Of a stretch of 64,000 nt of DNA, positions 1 to 8,127 are shown piece after piece. This DNA comes from Pseudonocardia humida. GTDB taxonomy: Bacteria; Actinomycetota; Actinomycetes; Mycobacteriales; Pseudonocardiaceae. The position numbers and the translations under genes were made by a program. The stretch covers positions 62,001 through 126,000 of the forward strand of contig NZ_JAGSOV010000040.1 in NCBI RefSeq assembly GCF_023898865.1. Reading direction: 5' to 3'. The stretch's first letter is position 1. Each line of letters begins with the position of its first letter. The notes under the pieces were generated by a model that was not told the origin of the DNA, made no database searches, and saw nothing but the letters and a program-made list of their open reading frames with translations.

Positions 1-949
1 GCCGCCCGTTCTCGCGCAGCGGCTCGGCGTAGCCGACGTCGGTGGGCGTGGTGTCGGCGATCCGCGGGTCGCTCCAGTACGGCAGCTCGCAGACCAGGGT
101 CAGGGTGCCGTAGCGCTCGGCGTAGGAGCCGGTCGAGTTGCCACCGGAGATGGTCTCGGCCAGGCCGGCGCGTTCGAGGTGGTCGTAGGCGTCGCGGACG
201 TCCAGCGACCGGAACACGCCGTCGGCGAGGCGGGGGATCCACGGCGCCTCCGGCTCGCCCTGGTGCAGCGGCAGCCCGAGCCGGCGCGGGATCTGCTGCA
301 GCGTCGGGTAGAGCGCGGGCTCGTCGCGGCTGAGGTAGTAGTAGACGCCGCCCAGCTCGGAGTTGTGCAGCGAGGCCATCAGCGCCGGACGGTGGGTGTC
401 GATGAGCCGCATCAGCGCCAGGGTCTCGGGCAGCACGGCGTCGAAGTAGGCGCCCTTGTGGTCCAGCGGGAACGTCCACTCGATCTGCTCGGCGCCCGCC
501 TGGCGGTAGAAGTGGCGGGCGTAGTGCTCGCGGGTGAACGGGCCCTTGAGCCAGCCCTCGTTGAGCCGCAGCCCGTCCGGGTCGATGCAGGCCACGATCC
601 GCCAGGTGTGCCCGAGGCGGGCGCGCAGGTCGGGGTCCTCGGCGAGCCTGCGGGCCAGGTGCGCGGCGGTGAGCCCGCCGATCGGCTCGTTGGGGTGGGG
701 CAGCCCGAACACCAGCGCCTCCGGCGCGCCCGGGGCGCCGTCGACGGTCAGGCAGGTCAGCGGTTCGCCCTGCGCCGACGTGCCCGCCCGGTGCAGGCGC
801 GCCGCGCCGGGGTGCTCGTCGGCGATCCGCGCGCACTCCGCGGCCAGTTCGTCGACCGTGGCGAAGGCGTCGATCGGGGGCACGGAGTCGATCTCCTCCG
901 CCAGCCAGCCGGGGACGGCCGTCTGCGGGGTGGGCGTCGTCGACGTCAT
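1..949 (-). CDS. M14-family zinc carboxypeptidase, C-terminus beyond window
   Basis: About 316 codons are visible; the reading frame is still open at the window edge, so the C-terminal end (where the catalytic Glu of the family normally lies) is missing. The ATG at 949 begins MTSTTPTPQ. The M14 zinc signature HPNEP gives His85 and Glu88, and a downstream SLHNSELGG stretch fits the third zinc ligand region. Family knowledge: M14 enzymes remove C-terminal residues from peptides or cleave amide links in cell-wall peptides. No signal peptide is visible, so a cytoplasmic role is likely. The divergent neighbour is an amidohydrolase starting at 1013, leaving a 63-bp shared promoter region. Substrate is unknown. 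Confidence 0.85.
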   Translation of the reverse strand, partial: MTSTTPTPQTAVPGWLAEEIDSVPPIDAFATVDELAAECARIADEHPGAARLHRAGTSAQGEPLTCLTVDGAPGAPEALVFGLPHPNEPIGGLTAAHLARRLAEDPDLRARLGHTWRIVACIDPDGLRLNEGWLKGPFTREHYARHFYRQAGAEQIEWTFPLDHKGAYFDAVLPETLALMRLIDTHRPALMASLHNSELGGVYYYLSRDEPALYPTLQQIPRRLGLPLHQGEPEAPWIPRLADGVFRSLDVRDAYDHLERAGLAETISGGNSTGSYAERYGTLTLVCELPYWSDPRIADTTPTDVGYAEPLRENGR

Positions 950-1012
950 GCCCGACCTCTCTACCCGCTCCGGGCCCGACCCGGGGATACCCGGGCCACT
1001 AGCATCACGACG

Positions 1013-2485
1013 GTGACCGGGCCCGTTGTCCTGCACGACGTCCGGGTGCCCGGCGGCGAGCGCCCCCTCGACGTGCGGATCGCCGCCGGTCGCGTGGTCG
1101 CGGTGGCCGACTCCACCGGATCTGCGCGCGGGCTGGCCAGGGCGGGCGACGAGGTCGTGCGCTGGGCGGGCGCGTACGTGCTGCCCGGCTTCGTCGACGG
1201 GCACGTGCACTGGACGCAGTGGGCGCAGGCCCGCCGCCGGGTCGACGTCACCGCGTCGGTGTCGGCGGTCGAGGCCGTGGCGGCGATCGTACGGTCGGGG
1301 GTGCGCGGCGACGTCGTGCGCGCCCAGGGCTACCGCTCCGCGCTGTGGGCCGAGCAACCGCACAAGGACCTGCTCGAACGGGCGCTGCCCGGAGTGGCCG
1401 TCGCCGTGGTGAGCATGGACCTGCACGCCGTCTGGCTGAGCCCGGCCGCGCTGGCCCGGCTCGGGCTCGACCACCCCACCGGCGTGCTGCGCGAGCAGGC
1501 CGGGTTCGACGCGCAGCGGGCGCTGTCGGAGCTGGAGCCGCCCGCCGTGCTCGACCGGTGGGTCGCCGAGGCGTCGGCGGCCGCCGCGGCCCGCGGGATC
1601 ACCGGGATCCTCGACTTCGAGTTCGCCGACAACGCCGCCGACTGGTCGCGCCGGGCCGCGGCGGGCGACCCGGCGGTGCGGGTGCGGGCCGCGGTCTGGG
1701 AGCCGTGGCTCGACGCCGCCATCGCCGCGGGCCGGCGCACCGGCGACGTGCTGCCCGGCACGAACGGCCTGGTCCGCACCGGTCCCCTGAAGATCATCGC
1801 GGATGGTTCGCTGAACACCCGCACCGCCTACTGCCACCACCGCTACCCCGACCCCGGCGACGACCACGGCCTGCTGCTGGTCGAGCCGGAGGCGCTGCGC
1901 GCGCTGATGGCGAAGGGCGGCGCGCACGGCCTGCACCCCGCCGTGCACGCCATCGGCGACCGCGCCACCACCGTCGTGCTGGACGCCTTCGACACCGTCG
2001 ACGGGCCCGGCCGCATCGAGCACGCCCAGCTCGTCGACCCCGCCGACCTGCCCCGCTTCGCCCGCCCCGGGCTGGTCGCCTCGGTGCAGCCGCAGCACGC
2101 CGTGGCCGACCGCGACGTCGCCGACCGGCACTGGGCGCCGGTCGCCGCGCACGCCTTCCCCTACGCGGCCCTGCTCGCCGCCGGCGCCCGCCTGGAGCTG
2201 GGCTCGGACGCCCCGGTCAGCGAGCCCGACCCGTGGGCGGCGGTCGCCGACGCGGTGACCCGCACCGACGACGACCGGCCCCCGTGGCACCCGCAGCAGG
2301 CGATCCCGCTGCCGGTGGCGCTGGCCGGCGCGGCGGCGGGCCGCGGCCTGCCCGGGGTGGGGGAGGAGGCCGACCTCGTCGTGGTCGGGGCCGACCCGCT
2401 GCGCACCCCGGCGACCGACCTGCGCCGGATGCCGGTCCTGGCCACGCTGCGCGGCGGGGAGTGGACGTTCCGGGCCGGGGGGTGA
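1013..2485 (+). CDS. YtcJ-like metal-dependent amidohydrolase
   Basis: 490 aa. Starts at GTG 1013 (VTGPVVLHDV); the frame is open further upstream, but that stretch lies antisense to the M14 gene and is not protein-like. The N-terminal composite beta domain leads into LPGFVDGHVHW, with metal ligands His64 and His66. Further on are HAIGDRA and ELGSDAPV, the His and Asp metal-binding and catalytic segments of the amidohydrolase_3 (YtcJ/NfdA) group. These are cytoplasmic hydrolases acting on cyclic amides, N-formyl compounds or similar bonds; the substrate cannot be told from sequence. The stop lies 3 bp from the end of the convergent SDR gene. Confidence 0.85.
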   Translation: MTGPVVLHDVRVPGGERPLDVRIAAGRVVAVADSTGSARGLARAGDEVVRWAGAYVLPGFVDGHVHWTQWAQARRRVDVTASVSAVEAVAAIVRSGVRGDVVRAQGYRSALWAEQPHKDLLERALPGVAVAVVSMDLHAVWLSPAALARLGLDHPTGVLREQAGFDAQRALSELEPPAVLDRWVAEASAAAAARGITGILDFEFADNAADWSRRAAAGDPAVRVRAAVWEPWLDAAIAAGRRTGDVLPGTNGLVRTGPLKIIADGSLNTRTAYCHHRYPDPGDDHGLLLVEPEALRALMAKGGAHGLHPAVHAIGDRATTVVLDAFDTVDGPGRIEHAQLVDPADLPRFARPGLVASVQPQHAVADRDVADRHWAPVAAHAFPYAALLAAGARLELGSDAPVSEPDPWAAVADAVTRTDDDRPPWHPQQAIPLPVALAGAAAGRGLPGVGEEADLVVVGADPLRTPATDLRRMPVLATLRGGEWTFRAGG

Positions 2486-2488
2486 GCG

Positions 2489-3544
2489 CTACGGGATGAC
2501 CCGGCGCGCCCGCAGGTCGGCGAACATCCGGGGGAACATCTCGGCGGTCTCCACGTACTCGTGGAACCCGAACCGGCGGGCCTTGCCGCCGTCGGCGAAG
2601 AAGTCGTAGTCCCAGCCGAGCACGGCGTCGCCGAACGGCCAGGACGACACCTCGGCGTACCCGTGCCGCAGCCCGTGCCGCTCGACGAGGCGGCCCCAGA
2701 CGGGTTCCTTGTCGGCCATGACGTCGGTCAGCGACATCGGCAGCGGCGGGGCCACGTCGAGGTCGAACCAGGCGGCGATCCGCGGCCACATGTCGTTCCA
2801 CCGGAACAGGTCGCCGTTGGCGATGTTGAACGCCTCGTTCGCGCACCGCGGGTCGGTGGCCGCCCACACCGTCGCCTTGGCCAGCAGCCCGGCGTCGGTC
2901 ATCTCCAGCAGGGTGTCGTAGGCGCCGGGCGCGCCGGGGAAGCGCAGCGGCAGGCCCAGCTCCTTGCTGATGGAGGCGTAGACCGCCAGCACGGCGACCA
3001 GGTTCATCGGGTTGCCCAGCGCGAGCCCGCACACGACCGACGGCCGGATCGCCGACCACGTCCAGCCCCGTTCGCCGGCGCGCCGCTGCAGGTACTCCTG
3101 CTGGGAGACGTTGAACTCCGGGGGCATGTGCCCGGGGTCGGACTCGCGGGCGGGCGTGCGGAACGGGCCCAGGTGCGCGCCGTAGACCTTGTAGCCCTGC
3201 ATCAGGCTGACGTGCGCCAGGCCGGGCGCGACGGCGTCGACGGCCTCGACGACGTTGACGAGCATCGCCAGGTTGGGCGCGACGAGCTCCGACCAGGACG
3301 GGCGGTCCTGGTAGGCGGCGTAGAAGACGTGGGTGGCGTCGCGCAGCCCGGCGAGCTCGCGCCGGCAGTCGGCGGGGTCGAGGAGGTCGACCTGGATGTG
3401 GCGGACGCGCTCGGCGGGCTCGCCGGGTCGCCGGGACAGGCCGACGACGTCCCAGTCGCCCAGTCCGGCGAGGTGGTCGACGAGGGTGCGGCCGATGACG
3501 CCCTGGGCGCCGACGACGACGGCGACCTTGCGGTTCGTGCTCAT
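2489..3544 (-). CDS. PRISE-like NAD(P)-dependent SDR/epimerase-family reductase
   Basis: 351 aa, ATG at 3544 (MSTNRKVAVVVGAQGVIG). The nucleotide-binding loop GAQGVIG, the segment LMQGYKVYG and the stretch WSAIRPSVVCG match the layout of the progesterone 5-beta-reductase/iridoid synthase-like (PRISE) group of extended SDRs, which reduce conjugated enones with NADPH. The catalytic-Tyr segment, normally of the form FYY, reads EFNVSQQEYL here, so the usual Tyr seems absent and activity may differ. It is divergent from a LysR gene across 70 bp, which suggests LysR control and an inducible role in aldehyde or enone metabolism. Alternative: a general NAD-dependent epimerase. Confidence 0.8.
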   Translation of the reverse strand: MSTNRKVAVVVGAQGVIGRTLVDHLAGLGDWDVVGLSRRPGEPAERVRHIQVDLLDPADCRRELAGLRDATHVFYAAYQDRPSWSELVAPNLAMLVNVVEAVDAVAPGLAHVSLMQGYKVYGAHLGPFRTPARESDPGHMPPEFNVSQQEYLQRRAGERGWTWSAIRPSVVCGLALGNPMNLVAVLAVYASISKELGLPLRFPGAPGAYDTLLEMTDAGLLAKATVWAATDPRCANEAFNIANGDLFRWNDMWPRIAAWFDLDVAPPLPMSLTDVMADKEPVWGRLVERHGLRHGYAEVSSWPFGDAVLGWDYDFFADGGKARRFGFHEYVETAEMFPRMFADLRARRVIP

Positions 3545-3593
3545 GGGTCGAGCGTCCGCCGGCTCCGCCCATGAGTCCAATGCATAGTCATCA

Positions 3594-3611
3594 CCGGATC
3601 CATAGGATCGG
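3594..3611. promoter_or_regulatory. Inverted repeat in SDR/LysR divergent promoter, candidate LysR site
   Basis: CCGGATCC, ATA, GGATCGG form a near-perfect dyad (one bulged base) that ends three bases before the LysR ATG at 3615 and lies 50 bp from the divergent SDR start. Regulators of this family normally autoregulate from the intergenic region of a divergent target, so this is a reasonable operator candidate. No direct proof. Confidence 0.4.
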
Positions 3612-3614
3612 CTC

Positions 3615-4556
3615 ATGTTCAGCCTGCGCCAGCTGGAGTACCTCGTGACGGTGGTGGACACCGGGTCGTTCACCCGGGCCGCCGCGCTCCTGCACGTCAC
3701 CCAGCCGGCGCTCTCGCACCAGGTGCGGGCGCTGGAGCAGCAGGCGGGCGGGCGGCTGCTGGAGCGGCTGCCGCGCACCGTGCGGGCGACCCCGATGGGG
3801 CGGGCACTGCTGCCGCACGCCAGGGCCGCGCTGGCCGACGCCGAGCGGGCCCGGCTGGCCGCCCGGCAGGCCGTCGGCCTGGACTGCGGCGAGCTGGAGG
3901 TGGCCACCGTGTACTCGGTGGCGCTGGGCGTGCTGCCGCCCGCGCTGCGCGCGTGGCACCGCGCCCACCCCGACGTCCGGATCCGGTTGATCGAGCACCG
4001 CCACGTCGACGAGCTGGCCGAGGCGATGGCGGGCGGCCGGGCCGACGTGGCGATCGGGTCGGTCCCCGAGGGCTGGGAGGGTCCGGTCCGCCCGCTCGGC
4101 GAGGAGGAGTTCGTGCTGGTCCTGCCCCCGGAGGACCCGGCGGCCCCGGCCGGGGCGACCGGGGGCCTGCTCGACCTGGCCGAGCTGGCCGACCGGCGCT
4201 GGGTCCACTACGCCCCCGGCCACGGCCTGGCCGAGGTGCTCGACCGGGCCTGCGCCGTCGCCGGCTTCGCGCCCCGCCCCGCCGTGCGCACCGAGCAGAC
4301 GGCCACCGCCCCGGTGCTCGCCGGCGCCGGCCTGGGCCCGGCGCTGACCCCGGCCAACACCGTCCCGGCCGGGATCGACGGCGTCCTGCGCTGGCCCGAC
4401 CCGCCGATCACCCGGCAGCTGGTCGCCTACACCCGCGGCGAGCCGGACCCGCTCACCGCCGCCTTCCTCGACACGCTCGCCGCCGAGTGCCGCCCCCGGC
4501 CCGCGCACCTGGTGGCGCCCCGCGCGGAGCCCCGCCACCCGCCGATCCGGCTGTGA
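3615..4556 (+). CDS. LysR-family transcriptional regulator
   Basis: 313 aa. The N-terminal winged HTH is plain: MFSLRQLEYLVTVVDTGSFT then AAALLHVTQPALSHQVRALE (residues about 1-60). The rest is the periplasmic-binding-like effector domain. ATG start at 3615, divergent from the PRISE-like reductase by 70 bp, the classic arrangement in which the LysR protein controls the neighbour and itself. Its 3' end converges on an AraC-family gene 19 bp away. The effector is unknown; a substrate of the reductase is the obvious inference. Confidence 0.93.
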   Translation: MFSLRQLEYLVTVVDTGSFTRAAALLHVTQPALSHQVRALEQQAGGRLLERLPRTVRATPMGRALLPHARAALADAERARLAARQAVGLDCGELEVATVYSVALGVLPPALRAWHRAHPDVRIRLIEHRHVDELAEAMAGGRADVAIGSVPEGWEGPVRPLGEEEFVLVLPPEDPAAPAGATGGLLDLAELADRRWVHYAPGHGLAEVLDRACAVAGFAPRPAVRTEQTATAPVLAGAGLGPALTPANTVPAGIDGVLRWPDPPITRQLVAYTRGEPDPLTAAFLDTLAAECRPRPAHLVAPRAEPRHPPIRL

Positions 4557-4575
4557 CCTCGCCCCGCGACCGGGG

Positions 4576-5505
4576 TCAGGCCGGGCTCATCGCCCGGTGC
4601 TCGCGCGGGCTCACCCCGCGGACCCGCTTGAACGCCGTGCTCAGCGCGTACGGGCTGGCGTAGCCGACCTGGCGGGCCACGCCGGCGACGGTGGCGTCGG
4701 GCTCGCGCAGCAGGTCGGCGGCCAGGGCCAGCCGCCAGGCGGCCAGGTAGGCCATCGGGGGCTCGCCGACGGCCTCGGTGAAGCGGCGGGCCAGCGCGGC
4801 CCGGGAGACGCCGACGGCGGCGGCCAGCGAGGCCACCGTCCACGGTCGGGCCGGCTCGTCGTGCATACGCCGCAGCGCCTTGCCGACCAGCGGGTCGCGG
4901 TGCGCGGAGTACCAGGCGGGGGCCGCGGAACGGTCGAACCACGTGCGCAGCACGGTGATCACCAGCAGGTCGAGCAGCCGGTCGAGGACGGCCTCCTGGC
5001 CGGGGTCGTCGCGACCGACCTCGGTGGCCAGCAGCCCCACCAGCGGCGAGTCGAGGTCGGCCGCGGACAGGCTGAACATCGGGGGCAGCGCGTCGAGCAG
5101 GCGCTGGCTGACCGCGCCGGGCTGCTCGTAGGTGCCGCAGATCGTGCTGATGGTCCCGTCCGGGGTGGTGCCCCAGGTGCGGACACCGAGGTCGATCGGG
5201 TAGGCGTCGGGGACGCCGATCGGGTAGCACTTCTGGCCGGGCTTGACGACCACGCTCGGCGCGGTGCCCGGGTCGTCGGCCATCGTGTAGTGGCCCGGCC
5301 CGCGGGTCACGCCCACGTCGCCGGCGTCCAGGCGCACCCACGGCCCGTCGTCGCCCGCGACCCACACCGTGCCCCGCACGACCGCCACCAGCGTCAGCGG
5401 CGACTCGTCCTCCAGCCGGATCGCCCACGGCGGGGAGAACGCGGTGCGCAGCAGGAAGGCCCCGCGCGCCCGCGGCCCGTCCAGGAAACCGGCCAGCGCG
5501 TCCAT
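4576..5505 (-). CDS. AraC-family regulator with cupin_6-type sensor domain
   Basis: 309 aa, ATG at 5505 (MDALAGFLDGPR). Residues 1-180 form the AraC-associated cupin domain that begins with a CCAPRSP-like region in relatives; here it reads AFLLRTAFSPPWAIRLED. The C-terminal third holds two HTH units: WTVASLAAAVGVSRAALARR and ATVAGVARQVGYASPYALST, ending GVSPREHRAM as expected for AraC/XylS. Divergent from the small PNPOx-like gene over 81 bp, so that gene is its probable target. Effector unknown. Confidence 0.9.
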   Translation of the reverse strand: MDALAGFLDGPRARGAFLLRTAFSPPWAIRLEDESPLTLVAVVRGTVWVAGDDGPWVRLDAGDVGVTRGPGHYTMADDPGTAPSVVVKPGQKCYPIGVPDAYPIDLGVRTWGTTPDGTISTICGTYEQPGAVSQRLLDALPPMFSLSAADLDSPLVGLLATEVGRDDPGQEAVLDRLLDLLVITVLRTWFDRSAAPAWYSAHRDPLVGKALRRMHDEPARPWTVASLAAAVGVSRAALARRFTEAVGEPPMAYLAAWRLALAADLLREPDATVAGVARQVGYASPYALSTAFKRVRGVSPREHRAMSPA

Positions 5506-5586
5506 GGCGCCATCGTAGACGCCCGCGTATGCGATCGAGCGGATCGACGATGGAACGTCCAGCCCGGCACCGGGAGCATTCCCGAC

Positions 5587-6075
5587 ATGACAGACACACT
5601 CCTGGACACCGCCACCCGGGCCGTGGCCAAGCGCTCCTTCTGCACCCTGGCCACCACATCGGACGCCTCGCGCCCGCACGTCGCCGGGGTCATCTACTCC
5701 GCGGTCGGGCGCACCCTCTACGTGAGCACGTTCCGCGAGAGCCGCAAGGCCCGCAACGTCGCCGCCAACCCCCGGGTCGCGGTCACCGTGCCGGTCCGGC
5801 GCCTGCCGGTCGGACCGCCCGCCGCGGTCCAGTTCCAGGGAAGCGCCCGGATCCTGGACAACGACGACCCGGAGATCCGCGACCTGGCCGCGGCCGGGCG
5901 GCTCAAGGCGATCAGCGCGCACGGCGAGCTGGAGCTGGACGGGGGCTGCGTCCTGCGGATCACCCCGGGGCGGCGGCTGGTCACCTACGGGCTGGGCATG
6001 CCGCTGCTGCGCTTCCTGCGCGACCCGCTCAACGCCGCGGGCGCCGTCGACCTGCCCGCCGACGCCGCGGCGTGA
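5587..6075 (+). CDS. PNPOx-like split-barrel flavin/F420-binding protein
   Basis: 162 aa, ATG at 5587. The sequence shows the pyridoxamine 5'-phosphate oxidase-like barrel: AVAKRSFCTLATTSDASRPH, then VIYSAVGRTLYVSTF and SRKARNVAANPRVAV, i.e. the phosphate-contacting R-K-R-N segment of FMN or F420 binders. Actinobacterial members are often F420-dependent reductases or haem/biliverdin-binding proteins; it is too short to carry the true PdxH C-terminal domain. Divergent from the AraC regulator. The end converges on the class II aldolase (10-bp gap). Confidence 0.8.
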   Translation: MTDTLLDTATRAVAKRSFCTLATTSDASRPHVAGVIYSAVGRTLYVSTFRESRKARNVAANPRVAVTVPVRRLPVGPPAAVQFQGSARILDNDDPEIRDLAAAGRLKAISAHGELELDGGCVLRITPGRRLVTYGLGMPLLRFLRDPLNAAGAVDLPADAAA

Positions 6076-6085
6076 CCCGGTCCAC

Positions 6086-6733
6086 TCAGCGGGGCGGCTG
6101 CTGCCCGTACCCGGCCAGCTGCCCGACCACCGCGCCGACCTGCGCCGCGGACAGCTCGCGCACCGCCAGCCCGGTGCTCAGCGCACGCAGGTGCTGGTCG
6201 CAGACGTACTCCAGGTAGCCGGCCAGCTCCAGGGCCTTCGCCGGGCCCGACCCGGTGACCACCGCGCCGTGGTTGCCCATCAGGGCGGCCGACCGGTCGC
6301 GCAGCGCCGCCACGACCGACGCCGCCAGCTCGTCGCTGCCGAACGTCGCGTACGGCGCCACCCGGACCGGGCCGCCGAACAGCGCCACGTAGTAGTGCGA
6401 GGCCGGCAGCTCGTCCAGCACCGCGGACAGCGCGGTGGACGCCGACGCGTGGGTGTGCACGATCGCGGCGGCGTCCGTCGCGGCGTAGACGGCCAGGTGC
6501 AGCGGCAGCTCGCTGGACGGGGCCAGCGGGGCGTCGACGGCGGTCCCGTCCATCCGGTGCACGCCGACCAGGTCGGGGGTCAGCCGGGCGTACTCCAGCC
6601 CGCTGGGGGAGACGACCACCTCGTCGCCCACCCTGGCCGAGACGTTGCCCGCGGTGCCCACGACCAGCCCGGACGCGCTCATCGCCCGGCAGGTGGCGGC
6701 CACGGCCGCGCGGGCGTCGTCGATGGCGTTCAT
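6086..6733 (-). CDS. Class II aldolase/adducin-family protein (fuculose-phosphate aldolase-like)
   Basis: 215 aa. TAGNVSARVGDEVVVSPSGL near the N-terminus, ELPLHLAVYAATDAAAIVHT with the zinc-binding HTH (VHTHASAS), and a later NHGAVVTG fit the zinc-dependent class II aldolase fold, which cleaves or epimerises sugar phosphates such as L-fuculose-1-P or L-ribulose-5-P. ATG at 6733, 5 bp after the STAS gene stop, so it is probably co-transcribed with the partner-switch pair upstream. That pairing of a sugar aldolase with stress-sigma control genes is unusual; it may simply be read-through. Confidence 0.85.
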   Translation of the reverse strand: MNAIDDARAAVAATCRAMSASGLVVGTAGNVSARVGDEVVVSPSGLEYARLTPDLVGVHRMDGTAVDAPLAPSSELPLHLAVYAATDAAAIVHTHASASTALSAVLDELPASHYYVALFGGPVRVAPYATFGSDELAASVVAALRDRSAALMGNHGAVVTGSGPAKALELAGYLEYVCDQHLRALSTGLAVRELSAAQVGAVVGQLAGYGQQPPR

Positions 6734-6738
6734 CGACC

Positions 6739-7074
6739 TCACTCCACCAGGAGCGTCCGGTCCAGTCCAGTGATCTCCAGCAGCCGCCGCTGGGCCGGGC
6801 GCAGCCCGGTGAGCACGAGCGTCGCGCCCCCGTCGCGGAACAGCCGGTCGGCCCGCACGAGCGCACCCAGCCCGGCGGCGTCGAGGAAGTCCAGCCCGCT
6901 CAGGTCGAGCACGACGTGCCGGTAGCCCTCGCGACGCAGCGCCGAGAGGGTGTCGCGGAGCTGGCCGATGCTGGCGAGGTCGAGCTCGCCGGACAGGTCG
7001 GCGGCGCCGCGGACCGGGCCGGAGCCGAGCTCGGACCGCACGGCGACCGCGAACGGGCGGTTCGGGTGGGTCAC
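6739..7074 (-). CDS. STAS-domain anti-sigma factor antagonist-like protein, lacking the phosphorylatable Ser
   Basis: 111 aa. I take GTG 7074 as the start because GGAG sits 6 bases upstream; a TTG at 7107 is possible but has no better site. The STAS fold is clear: LSGELDLASIGQL, then HVVLDLSGLDFLDAAGLGAL. In SpoIIAA/RsbV the motif is D-S-S/T-G with the first Ser phosphorylated; here it is D-A-A-G, so phosphorylation there is impossible. It lies directly downstream of an RsbW-like ATPase gene. Known role of family: binds the anti-sigma kinase and frees a sigma factor. An Ala variant would be always active or work by another mechanism. Confidence 0.85.
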   Translation of the reverse strand: MTHPNRPFAVAVRSELGSGPVRGAADLSGELDLASIGQLRDTLSALRREGYRHVVLDLSGLDFLDAAGLGALVRADRLFRDGGATLVLTGLRPAQRRLLEITGLDRTLLVE

Positions 7075-7188
7075 GTCGGGCTCCGGTGGGATCGGCGCAC
7101 GCGGCAACGCCGCTGCGCGGCTGGGATGAAGCCGTGCCGACGGTAGAGCGACCCGTCCGGGGGCGGAACCGCCGGACGGGGAACCGGG

Positions 7189-7593
7189 TCAGCCCTGCTT
7201 CCAGCGCATCCGCACGACCGTCCCGGTGCCGTCGTGGTGGACGTCGACCTCGTCGGCCAGCCCGCGGATGATCACCAGGCCGCGGCCCCGCCAGCCGGGG
7301 TCGGCCGCGGGCGGCCGCCACGCGCCCTCGTCGCGGACGGTGGTCTCGATGACGCCGTCGAGGTGCTGCGCGTCGAGCGTGGCCACCCCCGCGCCGTCGG
7401 GGTAGGCGTGGTCGGCGACGTTGGCCAGCGCCTCGTGCGCGGCCAGCACGACGTCCTCGACCAGCGGCTCCGCCAGCCCGTTCGCCCGCGCCCAGCGCTC
7501 GACCTCCTGCCGCACGCCGGCCAGCTGCGGGGCCAGCGGCCCGTCGGTCAGCCGCAGCCGCAGCGGGGGCGGCGGGCGGCCCGCTGCGCGCAT
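7189..7593 (-). CDS. RsbW/SpoIIAB-like ATP-binding (HATPase_c_2) anti-sigma regulatory protein
   Basis: 134 aa, ATG at 7593 with GGAGG 6 bases upstream. The GHKL fold shows the N-box HEALANVADHAY, a D-E-G box (RDEGAWRPP) and RGRGLVIIRGLADEV. Members bind ATP and act as serine kinases of STAS antagonists while holding a sigma factor. Downstream by 114 bp is the STAS gene at 7074. The WRPP-DPG-RGRGL signature is repeated in the ATPase domain of the giant SpoIIE protein at 15586, suggesting that both belong to the same regulatory network. Confidence 0.87.
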   Translation of the reverse strand: MRAAGRPPPPLRLRLTDGPLAPQLAGVRQEVERWARANGLAEPLVEDVVLAAHEALANVADHAYPDGAGVATLDAQHLDGVIETTVRDEGAWRPPAADPGWRGRGLVIIRGLADEVDVHHDGTGTVVRMRWKQG

Positions 7594-7776
7594 ACCTGAC
7601 CTCCGTGGTGGTGCCGGCCGCGGCGGCCCTGCGGCCGCCATCGATCTACCCGAAGCGGAGGGCACCCAACCGGACGGCGCGCCGGCGGGCCCGCTCGGTT
7701 AGGGTCTCGCTCAGGTTGAGCCCCTCGGTCGCCCGACCGCTGAGACCCACCCGGCCGGCGGGGAAGGGGCAGTGCG

Positions 7777-8121
7777 ATGCACGGACGCGCACGCCGCCCC
7801 GAGCCACCCCCGGCCCCGTTCGAGCTCGACGTCCGCATCGGCCCCGACCAGGCGACGGTCCAGGTCACCGGCGAGATCGACATGGTCAGCGCCGACCAGC
7901 TCGCGACCACCCTGCGCGGGCTGCTCGACCAGGGCTGCGACACCGTCGAGCTCGACATGTCCGGCGTCGGGTTCCTGGCCGCGGCCGGGTTGGCGGTGCT
8001 GGTCGAGCACGACCGCCGCTTCCGCGACGCCTCCGCCCGGCTGCTGGTCGTGCGCCCGTCGCGGCGGTGCGCGCGCCTCTTCGCGCTGACCGGGGTCACC
8101 GAGGTGCTCACGGTCCGCTGA
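7777..8121 (+). CDS. STAS-domain protein, second copy, no phosphoacceptor Ser
   Basis: 114 aa (MHGRARRPEPPPAPFELDVR). VTGEIDMVSADQLATTLRGL and VELDMSGVGFLAAAGLAVLV mark the STAS fold. The motif corresponding to D-S-S/T-G reads A-A-A-G, so both the Asp and the Ser are lost. A candidate -10 TAGGGT lies at 7700-7705. The gene is divergent from the RsbW-like gene and 6 bp upstream of the EamA transporter gene, so it may share a transcript with it. Probable protein-protein interaction module rather than a classical phosphorylated antagonist. Confidence 0.82.
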   Translation: MHGRARRPEPPPAPFELDVRIGPDQATVQVTGEIDMVSADQLATTLRGLLDQGCDTVELDMSGVGFLAAAGLAVLVEHDRRFRDASARLLVVRPSRRCARLFALTGVTEVLTVR

Positions 8122-8127
8122 GCCGGT

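Noticed and set aside
179-1012. N-terminal extension of the amidohydrolase
   Set aside because: Antisense to the M14 gene; the sequence is low-complexity and the family start matches GTG 1013.
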